Below are positions 1 to 8,040 of a stretch of 48,666 nt of DNA, piece after piece. The position numbers were made by a program, and so were the translations under genes. Under the pieces are notes generated by a model. The model saw nothing but the letters and a program-made list of their open reading frames with translations, made no database searches and was not told the origin of the DNA. This stretch comes from Bacteroidales bacterium (GTDB lineage Bacteria; Bacteroidota; Bacteroidia; Bacteroidales; UBA4417), in assembly GCA_030654075.1 (NCBI GenBank), contig JAURYB010000116.1, positions 1 to 48,666 of the forward strand, in the 5' to 3' direction. Every line of letters begins with the position of its first letter. Within the stretch, counting starts at the first letter, position 1.

Positions 1-540
1 AGTCTCGATGTTAGAAATCCCGTAATAAAACCAGACGGCTATATTCGTATTATCTTTATCGAGAATACTCTTGAATAATTGGGAAGCTGAGGCAAAGTCC
101 TTCTGCTGGAATTTTATTACGGCTTCTACTATATTCTGATCACCGCGGGTTTGATCTATAATATTCTCTGAGTTATAATACTGGGAGAAGAGCGAATCAT
201 TGGTAATCCTGCTGGGTGTCTGCAAATACAGGGTAGCGGCAACAGCAACCAAGGCTACCAGCGAAGCGGCGGCATACCACCATTTGCGGGTATACATGCG
301 CACAACCGGCACCTCTGCTTTAACTACCCTGCTGGCATTAATGGCCGCAATAAGCTTTTGCCGTAAATCGATAATATCATCCCTCATCAGAGCCGAATCA
401 ATATTTTGCGAGAGCTTCAGCTCTTCTGCCAGCTCAGGATTTGATGCCAATTCCTTTTTAAAGGCAACTCGCTCGGAGGGCGCCATTTCATTGGCAAGAT
501 ATTGCTCAATGGTGGCTGAATGTTTAAAGTTAGTTTTCAT
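1..540 (-). CDS. TPR anti-sigma-like membrane protein, copy 1 (partial, C-terminus beyond window edge)
   Basis: The minus-strand frame opens with ATG at 540 and stays open to base 1, so the C-terminal part lies outside the window. The visible 180 residues match the complete paralogue at 1453-2208 almost residue for residue: an N-terminal cytoplasmic segment (KHSATIEQYLANEM...), a single membrane helix beginning at KWWYAAAS, then a predicted periplasmic region with the start of TPR-like helices (AVIKFQQKDFASASQLFKS). The start overlaps the end of the upstream sigma gene by 11 nt, which implies translational coupling, as is usual for a sigma/anti-sigma pair. The anti-sigma role is inferred from this topology and gene order. 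I do not see a zinc-binding ZAS motif or a clear FecR domain. Confidence 0.75.
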   Translation of the reverse strand, partial: MKTNFKHSATIEQYLANEMAPSERVAFKKELASNPELAEELKLSQNIDSALMRDDIIDLRQKLIAAINASRVVKAEVPVVRMYTRKWWYAAASLVALVAVAATLYLQTPSRITNDSLFSQYYNSENIIDQTRGDQNIVEAVIKFQQKDFASASQLFKSILDKDNTNIAVWFYYGISNIET

Positions 541-1114
541 TTTTTAAAATTTTTTGACTACGTGGGTCATCAGCAATACGTTTCTTTAATTCTTGTTTGC
601 ACAGATACTTCCGGGTTTTTGCATAATTTTCGGTTTTAAAACCCATAATTCCGGCAATTTCGCGTAAAGGGATATTCTTAATAAAAAGTCTCAACACTTT
701 CTGGCAGTCTTTAGGCATTGACAAAAAATGTATTTGAATAATCCGGTGCAATTCGGCTTCTTCAAGACTCGCTTCCTGAAACAAGTCTTTGGGTAAATCG
801 ATAAAATCATCTACATCTGTAAGTTTGTCAAAGATAGCTTTCCGTTTGGCTAGTTTTTTAAGCCATAAATTTCGGCAAACCGAATACATGTAGGTTTTGA
901 AAGAACTGGTTAATACTAATTGGTTTAAACTTATTTTGGTATAAAGTATAATAATCCCGTCCTGAAATACATCCTCAGCATCTTCCCCTGATCCTCCATT
1001 CTCGGCGACAAGAAATTTGACCAGTGGGAAAAACTCCCTGTAGGTGAAATTAATGATGTAATCACTCCTTAATCTCAGTCCTTCCAATATGGCTTCATCA
1101 GAATAATGGATCAT
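530..1114 (-). CDS. ECF-type RNA polymerase sigma factor, copy 1
   Basis: A 194-residue sigma-70 family protein of ECF size with region 2 and region 4 only. Region 2 covers about residues 20-95, with the acidic EDAEDVFQDG stretch and SSFKTYMYSVCRNLW. Region 4 covers about residues 120-185 with a helix-turn-helix at IPLREIAGIMGFKTENYAK. It should direct RNA polymerase to a small set of promoters. It differs from copy 2 at about 29 of 194 positions by eye, so the duplication is fairly old but both copies look functional. It is followed, with an 11-nt overlap, by its TPR anti-sigma-like partner. A bipartite motif immediately upstream (1129-1155) is shared with copy 2 and with the divergent gene at 3172, consistent with autoregulation. 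Confidence 0.88.
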   Translation of the reverse strand: MIHYSDEAILEGLRLRSDYIINFTYREFFPLVKFLVAENGGSGEDAEDVFQDGIIILYTKISLNQLVLTSSFKTYMYSVCRNLWLKKLAKRKAIFDKLTDVDDFIDLPKDLFQEASLEEAELHRIIQIHFLSMPKDCQKVLRLFIKNIPLREIAGIMGFKTENYAKTRKYLCKQELKKRIADDPRSQKILKNEN

Positions 1115-1128
1115 CTTTTATACTACTA

Positions 1129-1155
1129 TATCCGGAAAATCGAAAAAGGTGATAC
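1129..1155 (-). promoter_or_regulatory. Putative ECF promoter of sigma copy 1
   Basis: On the minus strand GTATCACC (1155-1148) is followed by CGGATA (1134-1129), with 21 nt from the first base of one block to the first base of the other. The same blocks at the same spacing occur before sigma copy 2 and before the gene at 3172. The CGGATA block ends 14 nt before the ATG, so a transcript would have a very short leader. Assigning the blocks as -35/-10 elements is inference. Confidence 0.6.
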
Positions 1156-1369
1156 TTTTTTCAGAACTTTTTTTCAATTATTTTTAAAATAATATATATC
1201 TATCTGTTATACAGCTACTTAAATTTTAAAATATTTTTCAACAATTATTGGTTCAGGCACCTATTTTATAGAAAAAATAAAGAAATACGGATAAAATGAT
1301 CCTTTTGAAAATATAAATGCAGTTGACAGTGCAATTTAAAACGGTGTGGGACAATTAAAAGAGTTGCTC

Positions 1370-1386
1370 CTGTTTTATCAAAACAG
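1370..1386 (-). terminator. Possible weak terminator after the copy 2 operon
   Basis: A perfect 7-bp inverted repeat CTGTTTT/AAAACAG with a 3-nt loop lies 67 nt past the stop codon of the copy 2 anti-sigma gene. On the minus strand the stem is followed a few bases later by a run of four T. The stem is short and AT-rich, so termination is uncertain. Confidence 0.35.
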
Positions 1387-1452
1387 CTCTGGTTTGAAAA
1401 CATCAAACAAAACCAACTAATGTCGGGTATTAGAAGTTGAATAAGTACGTTA

Positions 1453-2208
1453 TTATCGGAGTTGAAGTTTCTCTAAAATATTTTTTGCTTCCTGTCGGTG
1501 GAAATTATCGGGATTTGAAGCGACAGCGACAAACTGGCTGATGGCTTTCTGTTTATAATTGTTCTTCAGGTAACAAAGGCCTAAATACCATTCAGCATGT
1601 TCGATATATAGATTGTCGTTTTGCCGGATGATTGTAGTAAAGGCTTTAATGGAGTTATTAAAATTCTTAGTCTCTATGTTTGATATCCCGTAATAAAACC
1701 AAACCGCAATATTCGAATTATCTTTATCGAGCAGGCTCTTAAATAATGATGAAGCTTTTGCGAAATCTTTTTGCTGGAATTTAATAATCGCTTCAACGAT
1801 ATTCTGATCACCACGGGTCTGATCGACAATATTCTCCGAATTATAATATTGGGAGAAAAGAGAATCAGTGGAAACCTGACGTTGTTCATGCAAATACAAA
1901 GTTGCTGCAACAGCAAACAGTACCAGTACCGAAGCGGCGGCGTACCACCATTTCATTGTATTCATACGTACTACCGGAACTTCCGCTTTTATAACCCGAC
2001 CTGCGTCAATAGCTAAAATAAGCTTCTTTCGTAAATCGAGAATATCATCATTTAAAATAGCCGCATCAATACTTTGCGAAAGCTTCAATTCTTCTGCCAA
2101 GTCAGGATTCAATATCAGTTCCTTGGTAAAGGCAACGCGTTCCGAAGGAGTCATTTCATTGGCAAGATATTGCTCAATGGTAGCTGAATGCTTAAATTTA
2201 GTTGTCAT
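1453..2208 (-). CDS. TPR anti-sigma-like membrane protein, copy 2
   Basis: The 251-residue protein has three parts: a charged cytoplasmic N-terminus (1-86) beginning TTKFKHSATIEQYLANEM, one membrane helix at about 88-107 (WWYAAASVLVLFAVAATLYL), and a C-terminal region with at least two TPR-like helix pairs (about 137-250, e.g. NSNIAVWFYYGISNIETKNF and YIEHAEWYLGLCYLKNNYKQ). By orientation the TPR part should be periplasmic. The start overlaps the sigma gene by 11 nt. The likely job is to hold the cognate sigma factor at the inner membrane until a periplasmic signal or protease acts. This is inferred from gene order and topology, since no named anti-sigma domain is visible. It is the full-length counterpart of the cut gene at 1-540. 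Confidence 0.78.
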   Translation of the reverse strand: MTTKFKHSATIEQYLANEMTPSERVAFTKELILNPDLAEELKLSQSIDAAILNDDILDLRKKLILAIDAGRVIKAEVPVVRMNTMKWWYAAASVLVLFAVAATLYLHEQRQVSTDSLFSQYYNSENIVDQTRGDQNIVEAIIKFQQKDFAKASSLFKSLLDKDNSNIAVWFYYGISNIETKNFNNSIKAFTTIIRQNDNLYIEHAEWYLGLCYLKNNYKQKAISQFVAVASNPDNFHRQEAKNILEKLQLR

Positions 2209-2782
2209 TTTTTATAAATTTCTGACTACGGGGGTCATCGGCAATACGTTTTTTTAAATCTTCCTTGCACAGGTACTTCCGGGTTTTAGCGTAATTCTCG
2301 GTTTTAAATCCCATGATTCCGGCAATTTCACGTAAAGGAATATTTTTAATAAATAGTTTCAATACTTTCTGACAATCTTCGGGTAACGACAAAAAATGTA
2401 TCTGAATAATCCTGTGCATTTCAGCTTCCTCAATACTTGCTTCCTGCAGCATATCTTTTGGCAAATCTATAAATTCCTCAACATCTGTAAGTTTATCGTA
2501 TATTGCTTTTCGCTTACTAAGTTTTTGAAGCCATAAATTCCGGCAAATCGAATACATGTATGTTTTAAACGAACTGGATAATACCAATTGGTTTAAACTT
2601 ATTTTATTATAAAGTATAATAATCCCATCCTGAAATATATCCTCAGCATCTTCATCTGCGCCCCCATTTTCAGTCACAAGAAATTTGATCACTGGAAAAT
2701 ATTCCTTATATATGAAATTAATGATATAATCACTCCTTAATCTCAGTCCTTCAAGTATGGCTTCATCAGAATAATGGATCAT
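2198..2782 (-). CDS. ECF-type RNA polymerase sigma factor, copy 2
   Basis: A 194-residue ECF sigma factor, about 85% identical by eye to copy 1. Substitutions are mostly conservative (I/V, K/R, D/E, S/T), and the recognition helix IPLREIAGIMGFKTENYAK is unchanged, so both sigmas probably read the same promoter. Region 2 (DEDAEDIFQDG, SSFKTYMYSICRNLW) and region 4 are both complete. The start ATG is 13 nt downstream of the CGGATA block of the shared promoter motif. The gene overlaps its TPR anti-sigma-like partner by 11 nt, exactly as in copy 1, so the whole promoter-sigma-anti-sigma unit was duplicated. Confidence 0.88.
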   Translation of the reverse strand: MIHYSDEAILEGLRLRSDYIINFIYKEYFPVIKFLVTENGGADEDAEDIFQDGIIILYNKISLNQLVLSSSFKTYMYSICRNLWLQKLSKRKAIYDKLTDVEEFIDLPKDMLQEASIEEAEMHRIIQIHFLSLPEDCQKVLKLFIKNIPLREIAGIMGFKTENYAKTRKYLCKEDLKKRIADDPRSQKFIKNDN

Positions 2783-2795
2783 CGCTCTGCTATCT

Positions 2796-2822
2796 TATCC
2801 GGATTATTAAAAAAAGTAATAC
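2796..2822 (-). promoter_or_regulatory. Putative ECF promoter of sigma copy 2
   Basis: Minus-strand GTATTACT (2822-2815) and CGGATA (2801-2796) are spaced by 21 nt from start to start. Both blocks and the spacing match the motif before copy 1 and the plus-strand motif at 3020-3046. The predicted transcript would begin only a few bases before the ATG at 2782. Confidence 0.62.
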
Positions 2823-3019
2823 CATTTTCAGAACTTCATCTTTCAATTAATGAAACAATTATTTTACGTGTTGTTATTCAGCATTTTATAGTACACGAAA
2901 CTTACCAACACCTTATACTTACTTACACGAAATCAAAAAAATAATTTTAATCCCGGCAACCTATTCTATTGCAAAGATGAGACAAATTTGAAAATTTTAA
3001 AAAATATTTTTAAAAATAA

Positions 3020-3046
3020 GTATTACCTTTTAAGTAAAAGCGGATT
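3020..3046 (+). promoter_or_regulatory. Putative ECF promoter of the dockerin-cohesin gene
   Basis: GTATTACC at 3020-3027 and CGGATT at 3041-3046 are again exactly 21 nt apart, followed by AAGA. The motif reads in the opposite direction to the two sigma copies and is oriented toward the gene at 3172. This places the secreted protein as the likely target of the neighbouring sigma factors. Confidence 0.55.
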
Positions 3047-3171
3047 AAGACTTATACCGCATCATGTTAAAGTTTGATTTTCCCTATTAAGATTAAAATA
3101 AATTTATAACAGAAATATTAACATATTATTTAAACTACTGAATTACTTACCCTAAACTAACATAACTAACC

Positions 3172-4410
3172 ATGAAAAATCATTTTCTCTTCACAGCATT
3201 TCTTTTTTGGGCATTGATTTTAACACAAACTTCGCAAGCAGGAGACATTACCGGTAAAGTACTCTATCAGGGCGACACCAGCAGGCCTATCGGAAGTGTT
3301 TTAGTTACTTTAAAAAACACTGAAAACAATACCATTAAAACGTATATAACTAAAAACGACGGATCCTATCAGTTTACTGATCTGAGCAGTGGCAACTACG
3401 TGGTTACAGGCGCAACATCTATTGCGGCCAGCGGAGTAACGTATTATGATGCAACGTTGGTATTCCTTTATCTGGCAGGGTTTTACCAATTTACTCCTAT
3501 TCAAATTCTGGCAGCGGATGTAAATGGCAGCGGAAATGTTACCTGGGGTGATTATACGCTTATTGTTAAACACATATTGAAAGGCACACCTTTTCCTGTG
3601 GGGCCTTGGAAATTTGAAAGTGCAACTTTCCCGTTAACAAACTTAAAAACAGTTGATATTGACCCTAAAACCCTTGGAGGAACTTGTTCCGGCGATGTGG
3701 GAGGTACATTTGTACCTCAACTTTACAATACACCGGCCTTACCAATAGCCTTGGATGGCGAAATCAATGTTTCCTCTGGTGAATTGTTTACAACAAGAAT
3801 AATTACTCAAAACGCGCTTTCGATAACCGGTGCAGGGCTGATTATCAATTATCCTTCTGATTTACTCACAATTGAGTCGGTTGAATTTAAAGGAGCTGAT
3901 TATGAGTATGATATCGCTAATGGGCAAATACGTTTAGTCTGGGGAAATCCAAATACTGATGCTGTTGATTTTGGAGAAGGAGAAACCTTAATTACCATTC
4001 ATGGCGTGAGCACATCGGCTTTCCAGCCGGGAATGAATGCAAGTATAAGTATGGATGGAAATACCAGCCTTATGAGTACATCGAATACAGAAATAACAAA
4101 CCTTAAGTTTGCATCGCCAATCATTAAATATGGCAACCCATCCTTACGACTCAACAATTATCCCAATCCGTTTACGAATTCAACCAGGCTTACTATTTTC
4201 TCTCCTGAAGCAGGAAATGCAACGGTTGAAGTGTACAGCACAACCGGACAATTGGTAAAAAAGATTTCGGTAGGAGTAGTGAAAGCCGGATACCACGAAG
4301 TAGATATCGATGCTTCGCAAATGTCGAAAGGCAACTATTTTTGCAAATTGCGTATTCAGTCCGAAAGCGCTGAATTCACAAACACTATACGAATAGTAAA
4401 GGCAAAATAA
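3172..4410 (+). CDS. Secreted dockerin-cohesin protein with T9SS C-terminal sorting domain
   Basis: The 412-residue protein starts with a signal peptide (1-23, cleavage near SQAGD). A carboxypeptidase-regulatory/SdrD-B-like beta domain follows (24-85). A dockerin-like segment (about 88-138) has one good calcium loop, DVNGSGNVTWGD (D116, N118, S120, N122, D127); the first loop has lost most ligands. A cohesin-like beta-sandwich occupies about 190-315 (SITGAGLIINYPSDLLTIES, then FGEGETLITIHGV). The last 85 residues are a type A sorting domain (LNNYPNPFTNSTRLTIF ... VYSTTGQLVKK ... KGNYFCKLRI), which marks it for export by the type IX system and surface attachment. There is no enzyme domain, so a scaffolding or adhesive role is likely. 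The 3' end has a strong terminator. The upstream motif suggests control by the adjacent sigma factors. Confidence 0.82.
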   Translation: MKNHFLFTAFLFWALILTQTSQAGDITGKVLYQGDTSRPIGSVLVTLKNTENNTIKTYITKNDGSYQFTDLSSGNYVVTGATSIAASGVTYYDATLVFLYLAGFYQFTPIQILAADVNGSGNVTWGDYTLIVKHILKGTPFPVGPWKFESATFPLTNLKTVDIDPKTLGGTCSGDVGGTFVPQLYNTPALPIALDGEINVSSGELFTTRIITQNALSITGAGLIINYPSDLLTIESVEFKGADYEYDIANGQIRLVWGNPNTDAVDFGEGETLITIHGVSTSAFQPGMNASISMDGNTSLMSTSNTEITNLKFASPIIKYGNPSLRLNNYPNPFTNSTRLTIFSPEAGNATVEVYSTTGQLVKKISVGVVKAGYHEVDIDASQMSKGNYFCKLRIQSESAEFTNTIRIVKAK

Positions 4411-4428
4411 TTCACAAAATATTAGAAT

Positions 4429-4458
4429 AAAAAAAAGGAGCTTTTGGCTCCTTTTTTT
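4429..4458 (+). terminator. Intrinsic terminator after the dockerin-cohesin gene
   Basis: A GGAGC/GCTCC stem (4437-4441 with 4447-4451) and a 5-nt loop, flanked by a run of eight A and a run of seven T. The symmetry lets it act in both directions. It isolates the upstream gene from the TPR-CHAT gene. Confidence 0.85.
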
Positions 4459-4482
4459 ATGTACATGAGGTAAACTTTGTCT

Positions 4483-4490
4483 TATCTTTG
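4483..4490 (+). promoter_or_regulatory. -7 box of the TPR-CHAT gene
   Basis: TATCTTTG fits the Bacteroidota housekeeping -7 consensus TAnnTTTG and is followed by CC. It lies 58 nt before the ATG at 4549. No clear TTTG -33 box is seen at the usual distance. The gene therefore seems to be under the housekeeping sigma rather than the ECF motif. Confidence 0.55.
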
Positions 4491-4548
4491 CCATTACTCA
4501 AATACTCGTAACACATGTTTCTTACTGGTAATTTCGAAGTCGTGCCCT

Positions 4549-7500
4549 ATGAAAAGCCCTTTAGCATTATTTTGCTTCAGTTTTCTTCTATTTACCGGAC
4601 TTTGGGCTCTATGGTCGTGTGATAACAATAGCTCCAAGAACCTACTTGTAAAAAACCTACCTGGCCTGGTGGTGGCTGAGCAAATGAAAAACCGGAGCAG
4701 TTATGATTCGGCGATTATATTTTTCAGGGAAGTTGCTGACAGTAATCTTAAGAGCAATCGGTATGCGGAATGGTTAAAAGGGGTATCCGGCCTGATAGAT
4801 TGCTACAGGTCGAAAGGCGATCTGGATGAAGCTATGCGCCTGGCCGATCAGGCTCTGGCAATCGCAACAAATAAGGTAGACACTGCAGGAAATATTTTTA
4901 ACAGCTTAATCCAGAAAAAAGCAAGTTTATTTTCAGATAAACGACAATTTGATCCGGCTGTAGCACTTTATAACCGGAATATACGGATTTATTCGTCAGG
5001 GTCGGCAACTCCCGACACCGGCCTGGCCATGGCATACAATGGCATGGGCACAGTAAACCTTCTCCAAAACAAGTATACTGAAGCGCTTGGAGAATATTAT
5101 AAAGCAATTGAAGTTTATGAAAAAATCAGTCATACCCGGAATGTAAATTATACCGGTACACTGCAGAATATTGGAATAGTCTATTCGATAACTGGCAATT
5201 ACGAAAAAGCAGAACAATATTTTTTAAAATCGCTGAAGGTAAACCAGGAACTTCTTAAATCTGAAGACCCCAGACTAGCCACACTTTATCTTAATATGGG
5301 CAGGTTTTATCAGATTGTTCGCAACGACTCAAAAGCTATTGAGTTTATGAAACAAGCCGAAAAAATTTATCTTAGTCAAAACCAATCTAATTCTATCCCT
5401 GCAGGCTCACTTTTTCTAAACATGGGAGTAATGTACATTTATACTGCCGATTTCGAAAAAGCCCAAAATTATTTTGATAAATCGCTGGAAATTATTCTGG
5501 CCAAGGCTCCGGGTAATAAGGCTGACTTACTCACCTTATATCTGAACAAAGGCTTAATTGCTGAAAAGAAAGGCGAATTTGCCAGTTCAAAAAACTATTA
5601 CCTGAAAGGATTGTCAATCGGGGATAAACTTCCGAATTCAGTTAAAGTTCTTAGAGGTCTGGCAAATGTATCATTCAAAATGTCGGATAAAACCGATGCG
5701 CATGCCTATTATAAAATGGCTCTCAAAAAAAGCATTGAAATGTATGGCGAGCAACACCCTGAAACCGCGCTTACGTACCTCAGATATGGCGAATTCTTAT
5801 CTATGACAGGAGCTAAGCAAGCGCTGGTGTACCTGAATAAGTCATTAAATCTATACAAAAAATCTTTTGGCAATGTTAATATAGATGTATCAACAGCGTA
5901 TAATTATATAGGCAGTTATTATAGCAGGATACATGATTTCAATAAAGCGGTCAGTTATTTCCAACTCTCATTGATTGCAGGATTTTCCTCATTTACGTCG
6001 AACAACATCTCAGATAATCCTGAAATCTTATCAGATAACCTGAATGAAAACCTTCTGAATACGCTAACTTACAAAGCTACGGCATTACTTTCTCTCTATT
6101 TGTCGGATACAACCAGAACCGATCTGTTAAAAAACTGTGTTGCCAGCTATACTCTCTCGTTGAAAATGGTTGAAATGCTCCGATCAACTTACCAGGATGA
6201 AAACAGCAAGTTATTTATTTCGGAGAATGAGAAAACCACATTTACCAATGCGCTTCTTTCACAGGTAAAACTATATCGCAAAACGCAAAACCCTGCCGCC
6301 TTAGATGAAGCCTTCAGCCTTTCAGAAAAGGGGAAATCAGCTGTTTTGCTATCGCACCTTCGGGATAAAGAAGCTAAAAGCATCGGGCGAATTCCCGAAA
6401 ATCTGCTGAACCAGGATGCAAGCCTGAAATCAGAGATCTATTTTTATAACAAACAGATCCATGATCAAAAAATAACTGCAAATCCGGATGATGCTAAAAT
6501 CAAAATGTGGAATAGCAGGATTTTTGACCTGAGCCGCAAACAGGATGAACTCATCAAATCAATTGAGAAAAACTATCCCGCTTACTATAATCTCAAATAT
6601 GACAATTCAGTCATATCTATAAACGACATACAGAAAAAGCTTTCACCTGAACAGGCAATAATTGAATTTACACTTACAGATTCCACATTATATACTTTTG
6701 CAATAACCAGCAGCAGCAAGCAACTCGTAAACACTTCAATTGACAGCTCATTCTTTAGTAATCTTCAAATAGTAAGGGCACAATTAACCGGCAAAGATTT
6801 CAATAATTATACAGCCGCTGATTTCAAAGCATTTATTAATTCATCCTATGGTCTGTACCAGAAACTGCTTTACCCTATTCAACCATTAATTAAAGGGAAA
6901 GAACTTATAATTATTCCTGACGGGGAACTTGGATACCTGTCATTCGATATATTACTTACGTCACTGCCAGAAATAAGTAAGCCTTCATATAGAAAACTTC
7001 CATACCTGATTAAGGAGTCGGCAATATCTTATGCCCCTTCTGCAACTACATTCTTCGATGAACTTAAACGCAAGAATATAAAAAATAATGGGCGGATACT
7101 TGCTTTTGGTCCCGGTTACGGAGCCGATAACGCAGCACTCAATCAAAAAGATGAAAATGGCAGGTTGCTAAAAAACACCCTCTCAAATCTTACTAATACG
7201 CGAGATGAAATCAAGAATCTGAAGGAATATTTCAATGTTAAAGCCTACCTTGGCAAAGATGCAACGGAAACAACATTTAAAAAAACAGCTTCCGATTACC
7301 GGGTTTTGCATCTTGCCATGCATACCATTATTAATAATGAAAATCCGTTGTACTCAAAATTAATTTTCGACAAACAAAAAGGGGATACAATTGATGATGG
7401 GATGCTTAACGCGTCAGAATTAATTAACATGGAATTACACGCTGATATGGCTGTATTAAGTGCGTGTAATACCGGATCGGGAAAAATGCGAAAAGGCGAA

Positions 7501-7881
7501 GGGATCATGAGCCTTTCACGTGATTTCTTTTATGCCGGAGTACCTGGTATTATTATGACTTCCTGGGCTGTTGAAGATCGTTCGGGGGTAAAACTTATGG
7601 AAAATTTTTACAGGTATATTGCCCAGGGCAAACCGCGCCATGAGGCATTGCGCCTGGCTAAAATAGAATACCTCGAAAATTGCGATAAACTAACAGCTCA
7701 TCCACACTACTGGGCTGCTTATATGAATGTCGGAGATATCAGCCCGCTTCAGGGATTTGGTAAAAAAACCACATCTTTTTCACTTTACGGAGCTGCGGCG
7801 ACTCTTTTCTGTATTGCAATATTGCTCCTGGTATATTTGATAAGAAAGAAGAACAGAAACAAACGCAGTAGCGATATTTAG
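4549..7881 (+). CDS. TPR-CHAT protease-like inner-membrane lipoprotein
   Basis: A 1110-residue protein. I start it at ATG 4549 because this gives a lipoprotein signal (MKSPLALF...ALWSC, lipidated C24), whereas a TTG upstream would bury it. Asp follows the cysteine, which in E. coli retains lipoproteins in the inner membrane. Residues of about 30-500 are a long TPR array (repeats such as YTEALGEYYKAIEVYEKI, YEKAEQYFLKSLKVNQEL). The C-terminal third is a CHAT domain (caspase-like, clan CD) with the expected dyad: His925 in LHLAMHT and Cys973 in LSACNTG. A helix near the end (SLYGAAATLFCIAILLLVYL) followed by RKKNRNKR implies that the body is periplasmic and the tail cytoplasmic. Substrate unknown; the TPR anti-sigma proteins next door are candidates (inference). 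Confidence 0.85.
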   Translation: MKSPLALFCFSFLLFTGLWALWSCDNNSSKNLLVKNLPGLVVAEQMKNRSSYDSAIIFFREVADSNLKSNRYAEWLKGVSGLIDCYRSKGDLDEAMRLADQALAIATNKVDTAGNIFNSLIQKKASLFSDKRQFDPAVALYNRNIRIYSSGSATPDTGLAMAYNGMGTVNLLQNKYTEALGEYYKAIEVYEKISHTRNVNYTGTLQNIGIVYSITGNYEKAEQYFLKSLKVNQELLKSEDPRLATLYLNMGRFYQIVRNDSKAIEFMKQAEKIYLSQNQSNSIPAGSLFLNMGVMYIYTADFEKAQNYFDKSLEIILAKAPGNKADLLTLYLNKGLIAEKKGEFASSKNYYLKGLSIGDKLPNSVKVLRGLANVSFKMSDKTDAHAYYKMALKKSIEMYGEQHPETALTYLRYGEFLSMTGAKQALVYLNKSLNLYKKSFGNVNIDVSTAYNYIGSYYSRIHDFNKAVSYFQLSLIAGFSSFTSNNISDNPEILSDNLNENLLNTLTYKATALLSLYLSDTTRTDLLKNCVASYTLSLKMVEMLRSTYQDENSKLFISENEKTTFTNALLSQVKLYRKTQNPAALDEAFSLSEKGKSAVLLSHLRDKEAKSIGRIPENLLNQDASLKSEIYFYNKQIHDQKITANPDDAKIKMWNSRIFDLSRKQDELIKSIEKNYPAYYNLKYDNSVISINDIQKKLSPEQAIIEFTLTDSTLYTFAITSSSKQLVNTSIDSSFFSNLQIVRAQLTGKDFNNYTAADFKAFINSSYGLYQKLLYPIQPLIKGKELIIIPDGELGYLSFDILLTSLPEISKPSYRKLPYLIKESAISYAPSATTFFDELKRKNIKNNGRILAFGPGYGADNAALNQKDENGRLLKNTLSNLTNTRDEIKNLKEYFNVKAYLGKDATETTFKKTASDYRVLHLAMHTIINNENPLYSKLIFDKQKGDTIDDGMLNASELINMELHADMAVLSACNTGSGKMRKGEGIMSLSRDFFYAGVPGIIMTSWAVEDRSGVKLMENFYRYIAQGKPRHEALRLAKIEYLENCDKLTAHPHYWAAYMNVGDISPLQGFGKKTTSFSLYGAAATLFCIAILLLVYLIRKKNRNKRSSDI

Positions 7882-7972
7882 ATTGCATCACAGAACCTGA
7901 TTCTAATGAAGTCCAAAGCTTCAAGTCCCAAACGCCATATTTAAAAATAAAAGTCTTAAAACCAATCTTTTC

Positions 7973-7988
7973 TTGGAATTTGGAATTT
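7973..7988. repeat. Dispersed TTGGAATTT repeat, copy in the CHAT-mutS2 gap
   Basis: TTGGAATTTGGAATTT belongs to a low-complexity family that also occurs, on either strand, near 42360-42395, 42755-42770 and 46675-46740. All copies lie between genes. Its function is unknown. Confidence 0.45.
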
Positions 7989-8040
7989 CTGTATACTCAA
8001 ACTTCTCCCTTTATCATTATATTCTTAGGCTGATTTTGCG

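Larger units (their letters stand above)
1115..1452. other. Intergenic stretch between the two sigma/anti-sigma operons
   Basis: AT-rich and without a credible gene. It holds the copy 1 promoter motif at its left end and a short perfect inverted repeat at its right end (separate entries). Apart from those, I see nothing. Confidence 0.7.
2783..3171. other. Divergent intergenic region between sigma copy 2 and the secreted dockerin-cohesin gene
   Basis: A 389-nt AT-rich region that carries two copies of the same bipartite promoter motif facing outward (2796-2822 minus, 3020-3046 plus). No small gene is visible. The roughly 120-nt stretch from the plus motif to the ATG at 3172 would be a long AT-rich leader with no obvious fold. 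Confidence 0.65.
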
